From NCBI GenBank assembly GCA_017506865.1, contig JAFCMP010000157.1:124001-188000 (forward strand): a stretch of DNA of 64,000 nt, written 5' to 3'. A program made the translations under genes and the position numbers. Positions 46,057 to 55,417 of this stretch are shown here, one piece after another (the first letter of the stretch is position 1; each line of letters begins with the position of its first letter). This DNA comes from Tribonema minus. Taxonomy: Eukaryota > Sar > Xanthophyceae > Tribonematales > Tribonemataceae. Under the pieces are notes generated by a model, which was not told the origin of the DNA, did no database searches, and was given only the letters and a program-made list of their open reading frames with translations.

Positions 46057-46485
46057 CTATGACCACTGCTTGACAGGGGTTGCGTTGATCTCCAGTTCGT
46101 ACTCTGCGTAAAACCCTTGCCTGGGCTTGACCGTGGCACCCAGCCTCAGCCACACGGGGGCCACTGATATGCTACACACGCTCCAAAAGCGCGAATAGTG
46201 CTCCTTCGCCAGGTCCAACATGGCCCTGCACACACCTTGCTTGCGCATGCCACGCCTCACCACGGTGCTGTATATGCACATGACGTCGCTGCTACATGTA
46301 CGGGGAACGATGATCATGTACCCAACGACCTTGTCATCCCCTTCACGGGTGGCGATCACGCACTGCGAGTCACTGTCGTGCCGAGCACCATGACTCTCAA
46401 CCCACTGGGCATCGCAAGCGTGTCTTTCGTTGAACTTCTCCAATTGCGCGCGCACTTCGCACAGCTGATGCATCTCGTACTTCAT
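46057..46485 (-). CDS. GNAT-type N-acetyltransferase-like protein, 142 aa
   Basis: Single-exon frame from ATG (46,485) to TGA/TAG-bounded end. It has the order expected of a GNAT fold: an N-terminal helix region, CVIATREGDDKVVGYMIIV (strands 2-4), then MCIYSTVVRRGMRKQGVCRAML, whose RRGMRKQG resembles the acetyl-CoA pyrophosphate loop (R/Q-x-x-G-x-G/A), and a C-terminal FYAEYELEI strand. Length suits a minimal GNAT. The substrate cannot be told. It stands alone amid repeats. Confidence 0.55.
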   Translation of the reverse strand: MKYEMHQLCEVRAQLEKFNERHACDAQWVESHGARHDSDSQCVIATREGDDKVVGYMIIVPRTCSSDVMCIYSTVVRRGMRKQGVCRAMLDLAKEHYSRFWSVCSISVAPVWLRLGATVKPRQGFYAEYELEINATPVKQWS

Positions 46486-47664
46486 CGTCGTGTGTCTGAC
46501 GGGTGTCTACTATGAGATGCACATTATAACTGGCCAATGAAGAACGCGGTTTCGGACGCAAGTGCGGTCAGCAGCGATGAAATAACATTGCTGTCTCCAT
46601 GGATGTCACATACAACATGCCATATACACCAATGGCATCAATAGAATTCATGTACTCCTATTCCTTTGCCCAAGTTTGCTGCTGATCATGTCCCAAGGTT
46701 GCAAGTGCTTAGGCCTGCTGATGCAACGTACAGATGCCACATGCAATACTGCCTAGCGATCCATTTTTGTAACATGTACACCCGCCTTGACATTGTGTTC
46801 CTGCTGTTTGTATGTGCTTGCTCTTGCATCAGACATCACTTGTTATGTGACGCCCTCCTGAAAATGTTTTGCCACATAGAGTGGACAGTAGGACATGGTG
46901 TTACCTGAACGGGTTTGGCTCGCGAATAAATTTCAATTAAATCAATTAAAATTAATTAATTAGGCTAATTTAAATAGTGTCAGTATCGTCGTCAAGCTCC
47001 GTTTGTGTGCGGCGGATGTAAAAAGTATTTTTTCAGAATCTGGCCTTCCTAGGGTACACTTTTGAACGATCTGTAGCCACCAAAGTTACTAGGCAATGTT
47101 TCGATATCCAGTAAGTGTTGTATGACTGTGTGTGTACCGCTTCGAGACAGTAGGGTATGGTGTGTGTCATGCGGGGTCGCTTCGCGACAATCTGTCACGT
47201 GCATGTTCTCAATGCTGCCTAGCATCAAGAGACTCCAGTGCATGCATCCTGTCTCGGCATCAACAAGAATCAATAGTTTCAATTGACACTCGCGTTTGCA
47301 CAGGTGTACAGAGTGTCGGCATGTTGCATTGTTTTTGCTTGCGTCAAATGTGTCAACTGTGTCTGTTGTGTGGAGTGTGTCCTAGCGTTTCTGGCTTGTC
47401 TGGTGTTGCCAGTCTGTCTTAAGCTTTACATGTGTCTAGTGTGTCCTAGCGTTTCTAGCTTGTCTAGTGTTGCTAGTGTGTCTTATGTTTTACATGTGTC
47501 TAGTGTGTCTTATGCGTCCCACTCGCCACTTATGGGCTTTGCGTTCATTGCGTCAATGGTGTCAATCGTGGCTAGGGCTAACCCTAACCCTAACCCTAAG
47601 CCGAACTGGCTAGGGCTAACCCTAACCCTAACCCTAAGCCGAACATGCCTAATTGTGTGCTGCA
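46486..47664. repeat. Intergenic; diverged AT-rich satellite block
   Basis: About 46,850-47,110 is a diverged single copy of the satellite's conserved blocks (aaattaattaattagg, agtgtcagtatcgtcgtcaa). About 47,150-47,320 is the dispersed repeat seen at 44,700-44,880. CCCTAA runs lie at 47,575-47,605 and 47,613-47,640, each followed by gccgaac. No gene is seen. Confidence 0.75.
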
Positions 47665-48519
47665 ATGCTTGAATGCATGCTGAATTTATCCAGCGCATGT
47701 GCCGCTGGCCATAGCGACAGTGAGTTGGCGTCATGTGACAGTCAGTCGTCGTCATGTGAAAATGATGTACCGCACACCAAGGGTGCATGCTCCACAAAGC
47801 AAGCGCGAAGCAAGCCGAAGCCTGAGTGTCGTACATGCACAGGCACAGTGAAAGAAGCATGGCACACGCAGTGCACGACGTGCTACTGGACACGACGGCG
47901 GCTGGCAGAGGCGCGACGCAAGGCAGCGGAAGAGGCCGCAGCACATATGGCTAGACAAAGGGCGCAAGCAGCGGCAGAACAGAAGCGTGTAGAGGCCATA
48001 GCAGCGATGGAAGCTGCGGCACTCACTGTAAAGGTGCGTGAGGCAGAGGAGAGCTGCTTGCAAGCCTTGCAAGACGCTGCACACATGTGCTTGAAGAGGG
48101 GGCGCGAAGAAGACTCTGCTACTACAGATAGGGCCTTCATTGCTGCAGTCACTCCAGATGACTTCTCTCCAGGTGATATTGCTGGCGACAAGTGGACTTT
48201 GCACTTTCCTGCAAAGCACAGGCTCGTCATGGAGCTAGTGCGAGGAACCGAGAACACTGAACCTCTCCGGGACCTTTGCAACATGCTGGCAAGCAAGGTC
48301 TGCACTATATTCTACACGAGGCAATTCACTCTGGACGGAAGGGGCAGGGTGGACTTAAACATTGGCAGGTCCATTTGGCATTATGAACGAATTCCTGTCC
48401 GTGGCGGGTGTATCTCGCAATGTTTGGACGTGGCAGAGCCACTTGTCCCTCGCACAGCTCATGCACAGGGGCGATGTGATTGTGAGCGAATGTCAAGATT
48501 TAAAGCTTCTTGGTTGTGA
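47665..48519 (+). CDS. Coiled-coil protein of unknown function, about 284 aa
   Basis: I do not recognise it. The first ATG (47,665) begins a Cys/Ser-rich N-terminus. A CxxC-x(10)-CxxC-like cluster follows (CRTCTGTVKEAWHTQCTTCYW), which may bind zinc, then a long Ala/Arg/Glu helix (about residues 75-130) likely to form a coiled coil. After that comes a globular part (FSPGDIAGDKWTLHFPAKH; DLCNMLASKVCTIFYTRQ). The combination of a Cys cluster and a long helix could fit a DNA-associated or transposon-derived protein, but that is speculation. The 3' end runs into the 205-bp repeat family, so the last residues may not be native. Confidence 0.4.
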   Translation: MLECMLNLSSACAAGHSDSELASCDSQSSSCENDVPHTKGACSTKQARSKPKPECRTCTGTVKEAWHTQCTTCYWTRRRLAEARRKAAEEAAAHMARQRAQAAAEQKRVEAIAAMEAAALTVKVREAEESCLQALQDAAHMCLKRGREEDSATTDRAFIAAVTPDDFSPGDIAGDKWTLHFPAKHRLVMELVRGTENTEPLRDLCNMLASKVCTIFYTRQFTLDGRGRVDLNIGRSIWHYERIPVRGGCISQCLDVAEPLVPRTAHAQGRCDCERMSRFKASWL

Positions 48520-48599
48520 TCATTTTGAGGGTTCTTCTAGCTGGTTACAAGTGCGCACCTCAAGCAACCAAGAAGCACGCCATAATTCACTGCTTCAAC

Positions 48600-49940
48600 A
48601 GACACACAGCTTGCCTGAATGCGGCTCGGCTCCCTGATCGCCATTTTACCTTTTCGCCATTTGGCCCTTTCGCTATTTACAATCAAAGATCGAAAGGCCG
48701 GCGTAGTTGAAGCCTGCTGCTGTAGGCACAGGGCCCTGCAGGGATGGCACAGATTCAGCAAAGGATCTCACTACCACATACAGCAAGCAGCAACATCTCG
48801 CAATATTTGGATGTGGCACTGACTTGTCCCTCACACAGCTTATGCACAGCTTGCCTGAGTGCGCCTCGGCTCCCTGATCCCTTTTCGCCCTTTCGCCCTT
48901 ACGCTATTTTCAATCACCGATCGAAAGGCCCGAAGGCCGGCGTAGTTGAAGCCACCGAGTGAAGGCACATGCACTCTGGCACAGAGCTCACGACCAAGTA
49001 CAGCAAGCAGCAGCGTCTAGCAATGTTTGGACATGGCACAGCCTCTTGTCCCTCTTACAGCTTATACACAGCTTGCCCGAGTGCGCCTCGGCTCCCTCAT
49101 CGCCATTTTACCATTTCGCCCTTTCGCTATTTACAATCACCGATCGAAAGGCCGGCGCAGTTGAAGCCTGCTGCTGATGAAGCAATTGGCACAGCGATGG
49201 CACAGATTCAGCAAACGAACGCACAACATAATTTTTTGCTTCAAGGGACACACAGCTTGCCTGAGTGCACCTCGATCCCCGATCGCCGTTTTACCATTTC
49301 GCAATTACATTTCGCAATCAACAATCACCGATCGAAAAGCCCGAAGGCCGGCGCAGTTGAATATATCTGCGGTTGCAGCAGAGTCGCATAAACGGCATAG
49401 GCAGCAAACGAGCACAGCAAATAATACCTTGCTTTAGTAGACCACAGCTTGCCTGATTGCAGCTTGCTCCCAGAGCTCATTTACCTTATGCCATTTCGCC
49501 CTTTCGCAATAAACAGATGCCGATCGAAAGGCCGGCGTAGTTGAAGGCAGCGGTTGCAGCAGAGTCGCTTAAACAGCATAGGCAGCAAGCGAGCACAGCA
49601 AATAATACCTCGCTTCGATGTACACACAGCTTGCCTGAGTGCGCCTCGGCTCCCTGTCCCGCCATTGTACCTATTCGCCTTTTTGCCCTCTCGCAAATTA
49701 TAAATCGCCGACACAACAGCTGGCGGAGTTAAAGCCAGCGGTTGAAGGCAACACTACGGCTCAGCAAACGAATGGACCACCACACACAGCAAATATTACC
49801 TCGCTTCAGTAGACCACAGCTTGCCTGATTGCAGCTTGCTTCCTGACTGCCATTTCACCGATTCGCCATTTCGCCCTTTCGCAATCAACAAATACCGATC
49901 GAAAGGCCAGCGTAATTAAAACCAGCGGTTGAAGGCACAT
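48600..49940 (+). repeat. Second array of the 205-bp repeat family
   Basis: Cores with ctccctgatcgccattttac and gatcgaaaggccggcgtagt recur near 48,610, 48,845, 49,075, 49,255, 49,445, 49,630 and 49,812, more diverged and more unevenly spaced than the array at 37.6-38.5 kb. Confidence 0.85.
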
Positions 49941-50079
49941 GTAGTGTGGCACAGACAGCAAACGAGTTCACGATTGATGGTAGTAAGGTGCATCTTCATC
50001 CCTGTTTTGTAAAGTATGGTTACAAGGCACGAACAAATGACAACCCGGCAGAAGACCAACTGTCAGGCCAATGTGCATG

Positions 50080-51530
50080 CTCTATCAATCACGTACTTTG
50101 TCATATCTATAGACAACCTGTGTTGGAAACTTTGCGTCACAAAGTGTTAAAGATTTGCACGACAAAGTATTACAAACTGTTTGCAGTTCTGGCCCTCCTA
50201 GGCAGTACTCCGGGGTGGACTGTGAAAACATCACTGGGGGTATGACAAGTTTCACAAAGTGGTGTTTGGAGTTGTGTGTACCACACCATAATAGATGGAC
50301 ATGACACATACATGTACATTGTCATATCTATAGACAACCTGTGTTGAAAACTTTGCGTCACAAAGTGTTAAAAGTTTGCGTCACAAAGTGTTATGTCTTG
50401 AAAGTGTTTGCGTCACAAAGTGTTGAAAGTTTGCAGTTTGCGTCACAAAGAGTGTTTTTGCTTCACAAAGTGTTGAAAGTTTGCGTCACAAAGTGTTGAA
50501 AGTTTGCGTCACAAAGTGTTGAAAGTTTGCAGTTTGCGTTACGAAGTGTTTGCGTCACAAAGTGCTGAAAGTTTGCAGTTTGAGTGTTGCCGTTTCAAAG
50601 TGTTCGCGTCACTAAGTGTTGCAGAAAGTTTGCAGTTTGCGTTACAAAGTGTTGCCGTTACAAAGTGTTTGCGTCACAGAGTGTTATTAGTTTGTACATA
50701 TATCTTCTCCAACTTCTCCAACTTCTCCAACTTTTCCAACTTCTCCAACTTCTGCAACTTCTGCAACTTTTGCAACTTCTGCAACTTCTGCAACTTCTCC
50801 AACTTCTCCGGCTTCTCCAACTTCTCCAACTTCTCCAACTTCTGCAACTTTTCCAATGGAGTACAAAGTGTCAAGATGCAGTAAAATTGTGTCATTAAGG
50901 CACCTACATACACACCGTCTACTACTAACAAGAATATCATCACTCAGGTTTTGCATCCCTCCTGAAACAGTTTTGTCCCATAGAGAGGGAGGTAGGACAC
51001 CATGTTACCTGAACGGGTTTGGCTAGCGAATAAATTTCAATTTTATTAATTGATTAGGCTAATTTTAATAGTGTCAGTATCATCGTCAAGCTCCGTTTGT
51101 GTCGGCTGATGTACAAAGTATTTTTACAGAATCTGGCCCTCCTAGGCGGTACTCCGGGGTGACTGTAAGAAACAACATCACTGGGGGTATGAAAAGTTTC
51201 ACAAAGTGGTGTTTGGAGTTGCGTGTACCACACCATAACAGATGGACATGACACATACATGTACATTGCATATCTATAGACAACCTGTGTTAAAAACTTT
51301 GCACCACAAAGTGTTAAAAGTTTGCGTCACAAAGTGTTACAAATGTGTTGAAAGTGTTTGCATCACAAAGTGTTGAAAGTTTGCAGTTTGCGTCAAAAAG
51401 TGTTGAAAGAACACTTTGAAAGTTTGCAGTTTGCGTCACAAAGTGTTGAGTGTTTTTGCGTCACAAAGTGTTGAAAGTTTGCGACACAAAGTGTTGAAAG
51501 TTTGCAGTTTGCGTTACAAAAGCTTAGGAT
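50080..51530 (+). repeat. Minisatellite region (tttgcgtcacaaagtgtt) with 9-bp array
   Basis: gtttgcgtcacaaagtgttgaaa units occupy about 50,120-50,690 and 51,290-51,520. A (TTCTCCAAC/TTCTGCAAC)n array lies at 50,705-50,860. A diverged AT-rich satellite block lies at 50,950-51,170. Sequence around 50,190-50,345 is duplicated at 51,130-51,300. No gene is seen. Confidence 0.85.
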
Positions 51531-51535
51531 TAACA

Positions 51536-51802
51536 TCAATACCAGCGTAACGCATTATAAAACTTCACTTTAAAGTGCGTCTCATATTTGTAACGACAAG
51601 TTGCCATGTCATCATGATCATGTGCAAGTGTCTCTTGGAATGCTGTGTACGCGCTGCCACCATGCCTCGCTTTCTCGTAGCTCTCTTCTGCAGGCGCAAT
51701 GGCGAAGTTTATGTCACGGAAGACGCCATGCGCGCGTTCGGTTCTGCTGCAAAAATGTGCGCCACATCCTGTGTAGGCACACCCCATGCTCCACATCCCC
51801 AA
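51536..51802 (-). CDS. Doubtful ORF cut by the retrotransposon insertion
   Basis: The minus-strand frame stays open for 88 codons up to the LTR boundary (includes AYTAFQETLAHDHDDMATCRY) and is of unknown family. If real, its 5' part would lie beyond 62,934 on the other side of the insertion. No domain is recognised. Confidence 0.2.
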   Translation of the reverse strand: MGMWSMGCAYTGCGAHFCSRTERAHGVFRDINFAIAPAEESYEKARHGGSAYTAFQETLAHDHDDMATCRYKYETHFKVKFYNALRWY

Positions 51803-51806
51803 GCAC

Positions 51807-51810
51807 CGAG
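51807..51810. repeat. Target-site duplication, left copy (CGAG)
   Basis: cgag immediately before the 5' LTR matches cgag immediately after the 3' LTR. Confidence 0.8.
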
Positions 51811-52108
51811 TGTTACGGATTGTACATTGTGGTATCCGTGTCTGATGATACCATTATTAGGGCATACCCCTGGTATGTCGGGTGATGATGCAGGGTTTCA
51901 TACATGTTACTCCTGAGTCAGATCCCCTGGATTGTGCCGAGGATCCAATTGCAACTTGCCAAAAAGGCAGCTGCACACTCACTTCTTTCTCTACCTCCGG
52001 TCTCGGCACAAGACAGCTATAGCTGAGGACACCCCCACCTCCACAGGTCTCCACCGACAACAAGGTAAGTTAGCATGCTGTAGCACACCGCTGAGCTCTC
52101 ATAAAACA
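51811..52108 (+). repeat. 5' LTR, 298 bp
   Basis: It begins tgttacgg and ends ataaaaca. It differs from the 3' LTR only at 51,850 (A; the 3' LTR has G). Near its end, caacaag|gtaagt is a strong splice donor at 52,065. Confidence 0.95.
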
Positions 52109-52109
52109 G

Positions 52110-52176
52110 TGGCACTCGAAGCAGGACCTGAACCTGCAACCCCCCGCTTCGCAGGCGGATGCCCTATCCGATTAGG
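52110..52176 (-). other. Captured antisense tRNA-Arg copy at the primer-binding site
   Basis: Read on the minus strand, this is tRNA nucleotides about 10-76: D-arm; anticodon stem TCCGC/GCGGG with loop CTGCGAA; 5-nt variable loop; T-stem GCAGG/CCTGC with loop TTCAGGT; the acceptor 3' strand TTCGAGT; discriminator G and CCA. Positions 1-9 are missing. The anticodon reads GCG and base 58 reads G. The non-genomic CCA and its position at the PBS show it was copied from the primer tRNA rather than being a tRNA gene. Confidence 0.8.
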
Positions 52177-52211
52177 CTGAGCTCTCATAAAACAGTGGCA
52201 CTCGAATCAGG
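52177..52211 (+). repeat. Duplicated LTR tail plus second PBS
   Basis: ctgagctctcataaaaca repeats the last 18 bases of the LTR. It is followed again by g-tggcactcgaatcagg, which is probably the original PBS (15 of 16 bases match the tRNA 3' end). Together with the tRNA copy this makes an 86-bp insertion. Confidence 0.85.
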
Positions 52212-53053
52212 CGCTTGTGCGTGTCCTCCGCCTTAGCTGCGAGGCCTCGCAACGCTTCACAGCGTTGTGCACGGTCGTCTGCCTCAATGGCGGAGCCACG
52301 CTAAGCTCGACCGCCCTCCGTAGGCTTCCAGGGTAGCACAGCGTAGTGTAGCACAGCGTAGTGTAGCACAGCGTAGTGTAGCACCGCTTGAACGTACACA
52401 TCGTGGCCGCCTCTCGTGGCCAGCTAACGACAATTAACCCGTACACATCGTGGCCGCCTGCCGTGGCTAGCTAACCTCAAGTAGGACGCTCCGCCTTCGA
52501 AGCGAAGTGGCACTAGTTATTTGTGTGTCTGTGTTTGCGCGAAGCAGACGACATTCACTGGCTCGTGCAGTCTCCCGCGGCTGCTCTCCTGTGTTGCTCA
52601 AGCAGGCATGCGCACATGTGTATCCCGACAGCACCCAGGTGCTCGCACATTGCCATGATCGACGCAACGAGCCTTGGATGTTGGCGTTATGTAGTCAGTA
52701 GGGCAGCCCTGACAGAGACTGTCTGCCGCGCCAGCTGCCGTCGGACGCTGGCACTGCCCTCTCCACGCTCAAGATGCGAGGCGTACAGGTGGCCACCCAT
52801 GTTGCATGTCATGACGCCGCCACGGCTTTGGTGGTAGAGCTGTGGACTTCACATGCACCATTCCTCTCGCAGCGACCCCAGCATCATATCGCAATGGGGG
52901 GAGGAGTGGTTTACTGGCAGCAAAGTGCACATGTGATGCTGTGCCCGCTGCTCCTGTTGGTTCATGACCACACGCATGAGCATAAAAACCACCACTGACT
53001 ACATGCACCAAAGTCTTGGAGCTCACCCTCTCCCTACTTTCTCGTCTCAGCAG
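52212..53053 (+). other. Untranslated leader with short tandem repeats
   Basis: A 15-bp unit (gtagcacagcgtagt) is repeated three to four times at about 52,332-52,385. A roughly 62-bp unit containing cgtacacatcgtggccgcct is repeated at 52,391 and 52,440. Short open frames have no recognisable product. Confidence 0.7.
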
Positions 53054-55417
53054 ATGGCAAACAATGAGAGTGGTAACGCGGCTGGGAACCAGGGAGCTGA
53101 GCGCAGGGGCAATGGCAAGCGTGCCGCCGCCGCCAGAGCCGCAGCCCCTGCAACCACTCCGCGTTCGTCCACTGCCGCTGCTGCTGCTGAAGCTGCTGCC
53201 AAGCAGGCGGAGGAAGCCGCTGGCCGTCCCCGTGCACGCTCTGGCGCGGACAACTCTGCCTCGGAGGGTGATGGACGCAGCGAGCGCGCCGCGCAAAACC
53301 CGGTGAGCCGCAGCCAAGACGCACTTTCTAGCACTCCTCCCGCTCCTGGTCGCGCACAGGACACCACCGTCAGGGAGCTTGTTCGCGCATCCAAGGCCAT
53401 AGCTCTCATCCCTGACCCCCCGACAGACGCTCCGGCGGCGGTCAAAGAGCTATTTGTGTCATTGCGCGCTGAGCACACCTCCCTTGCAGAGGAGTCGCGC
53501 CAAGCCTCTGACGCCGTTAACCGGCTCAAGGTTGCTCTGATGTGCGTGGACGCCGACATCCAACGCGCTCAGAAGTCTCTTGTCAAGGCCGCCACTGACG
53601 CTGAGCGCGCCGATATCCGCGAGCAGCTCACTGCTCTCTCCGCCGACAAGTCAGAGTTCGACGCTGCGCTGATCTCTTACAGGGCACCCCGCGAGGCCAG
53701 CAGCACTCAGCTGGTCATCCTACGCGAGCTAGCTACACACGCCCTAAACCTCCTCAACGGTGGCGCCACCGCTGAAGAGGTCGTAAACGCCATCGCCGCC
53801 AAGCGCAACGCTCGCGCAGGTATTGCTAACCCCTCGCCTGCCCACGACGCTCCTCGCGACGCACCCTCCCGCGATCCTGACAGGGAGCGCGTTGCACAGC
53901 TGAACATCATCACCAAACTCCCCTCCACATTATGCCTTGAACCGCTGCAGCTGACATCTGCGCTTTCCTCACGTGAACGCATGTGGCAGCAGTGGGGCGT
54001 GAAGAGGGAGTATTGGTCTGTTGCTCTTGATGCTGCCATCCCTGCAGACAAGCGTGCTGAGGTGTCTGGGCTCTCTGCCACTATTGACGGGGTTACCACG
54101 GGCTGGGACACCCTCACCTATGACCAGCGCGTAGCTGCCCTCACAACCAAATATGATGACTGGACTGCACGCCATACTGCGCGCGATGAGTGGTCTCGCC
54201 TAGTATACGACTGGCATGCTGAGTCCCCGCGTGACTTTGCCAACAGGCTTGACACTTATGGCCGGCGTGTAGAGGGGGGCTCTAACGAGGCCACTCGCCG
54301 TGAGAAGTTTTACAGCTGCATGCCTGACTTTGTTAAGGTCCAGCTGGACAGACGTGACAACTTCTGGCAGGACCCCCTCACAGTCAGCGTGAACCACGCC
54401 GCCGCCGTCTGGCGCACTCACTTGCAAGAGCATGGGATCCCGCTCCCAGACAGCGTTGGCGCTCACGACACTCCCGCTGTCGTCGCCACTGTCACCCCCC
54501 CTAAAGGCACCCCTACGCAGGCGCCTGATGCTGCAAGCCTTCCCCGGCGCAAGGCGTCCAAGGAGGCTAAGCGGCAAGAGTGTGTCCAAGCAGCCCGGTC
54601 TGCACTAGAGGCGGATAACACGGAGTTGGCGTTTGCGCAGCTTGCGGTGCTCCATGGCAAGGGCGCCCCTGCTGCTGCGCCGCCTTCCACGCCTCTCAAT
54701 TCCGGCAAGCGCAAAGCAGCGCAGGACGGCCAGCCGGCCTCTAACCCTAAGCCCGGCTTGACCTACAAGCCGTTCAACAACTGGACATGTAAGCGCTGTG
54801 GTGTGATGGTTACCACTGGCGAACGGTATGCCGATCATCACGCAAGCTCTGAGTGTCGGGACAAACGCCGCGCCCCGTCGCGCAGTCGCAGCCGCGACCT
54901 TGCGCCGCCTGCCTCTGCCGCGCCTGTCTTCGCGATGCAGGGAGCGCCCATCTATGCCATGCCGCCGCAAGTGGTCCCGCAGCTGGCTGCCATGCACGGT
55001 GCCGGCCCCGCAACCTCCTGGCCCACCGTGTACCAGGCACCTGCTGCCGCGGCGCCGGCACCAGCCTCAGCCCCCACTGCGGCCGCTGCCGCAGTGCAGC
55101 CGTGGACGGCCGACATCCAGGCAGCCATCGCCGCCGTCATGGCCACCAAACACAGTGAGTCAGTGCTCGACAGCCGCTTAAGCGTTCACGCACCCCGCTG
55201 CGCGACCGCAATGCTTGCTGCGCTGGGCGTCATGTCGTCTGCTGTAGCTCAGCCTGCCAATGTGTCTGCACCCCACGCCTGTTGCAAGTACCCCTGCTGC
55301 ACCTGCGACATTGCACGCTGCGCGCGCTGCATCGGCATCTACGCCTGTTGCGAGTGCCCCTGCGGCACCGGTGATACCGCATGCTGCGCATGCCTCTGCT
55401 GCATCTGCGCCTACTGA
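53054..55417 (+). CDS. gag: Retrotransposon Gag
   Basis: The start ATG at 53,054 (MANNESGNAAGN) sits just after a splice-acceptor-like tract. The N-terminal 130 residues are Ala/Arg-rich and disordered. Residues about 150-230 form a probable coiled coil (FVSLRAEHTSLAEESRQ; ADIREQLTALSADKSEF). The middle holds a capsid-like helical region (DWHAESPRDFANRLDTYGRR). A single atypical zinc-binding motif (CKRCGVMVTTGERYADHH...C, about 54,787-54,860) replaces the usual CCHC knuckle, followed by an RS-rich basic stretch (RAPSRSRSR). After about 55,270 the frame turns into improbable Cys-rich sequence. The adjacent frame continues as Ala/Pro-rich linker into the methyltransferase, so a frame change, programmed or mutational, lies near 55,270. 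Confidence 0.85.
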   Translation: MANNESGNAAGNQGAERRGNGKRAAAARAAAPATTPRSSTAAAAAEAAAKQAEEAAGRPRARSGADNSASEGDGRSERAAQNPVSRSQDALSSTPPAPGRAQDTTVRELVRASKAIALIPDPPTDAPAAVKELFVSLRAEHTSLAEESRQASDAVNRLKVALMCVDADIQRAQKSLVKAATDAERADIREQLTALSADKSEFDAALISYRAPREASSTQLVILRELATHALNLLNGGATAEEVVNAIAAKRNARAGIANPSPAHDAPRDAPSRDPDRERVAQLNIITKLPSTLCLEPLQLTSALSSRERMWQQWGVKREYWSVALDAAIPADKRAEVSGLSATIDGVTTGWDTLTYDQRVAALTTKYDDWTARHTARDEWSRLVYDWHAESPRDFANRLDTYGRRVEGGSNEATRREKFYSCMPDFVKVQLDRRDNFWQDPLTVSVNHAAAVWRTHLQEHGIPLPDSVGAHDTPAVVATVTPPKGTPTQAPDAASLPRRKASKEAKRQECVQAARSALEADNTELAFAQLAVLHGKGAPAAAPPSTPLNSGKRKAAQDGQPASNPKPGLTYKPFNNWTCKRCGVMVTTGERYADHHASSECRDKRRAPSRSRSRDLAPPASAAPVFAMQGAPIYAMPPQVVPQLAAMHGAGPATSWPTVYQAPAAAAPAPASAPTAAAAAVQPWTADIQAAIAAVMATKHSESVLDSRLSVHAPRCATAMLAALGVMSSAVAQPANVSAPHACCKYPCCTCDIARCARCIGIYACCECPCGTGDTACCACLCCICAY

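Larger units (their letters stand above)
52065..53053 (+). other. Probable leader intron of the retrotransposon
   Basis: The donor AAG|GTAAGT in the LTR and the pyrimidine-rich acceptor ctttctcgtctcagcag directly before the gag ATG (53,054) would remove the PBS, the tRNA-like insert and the leader repeats, placing the gag start at the exon junction. Inferred from splice consensus only. Confidence 0.55.

Noticed and set aside
52110-52176. A functional tRNA gene on the minus strand
   Set aside because: Positions 1-9 of the acceptor arm are missing, CCA is encoded at the 3' end, and it sits exactly at the PBS between duplicated LTR tails.
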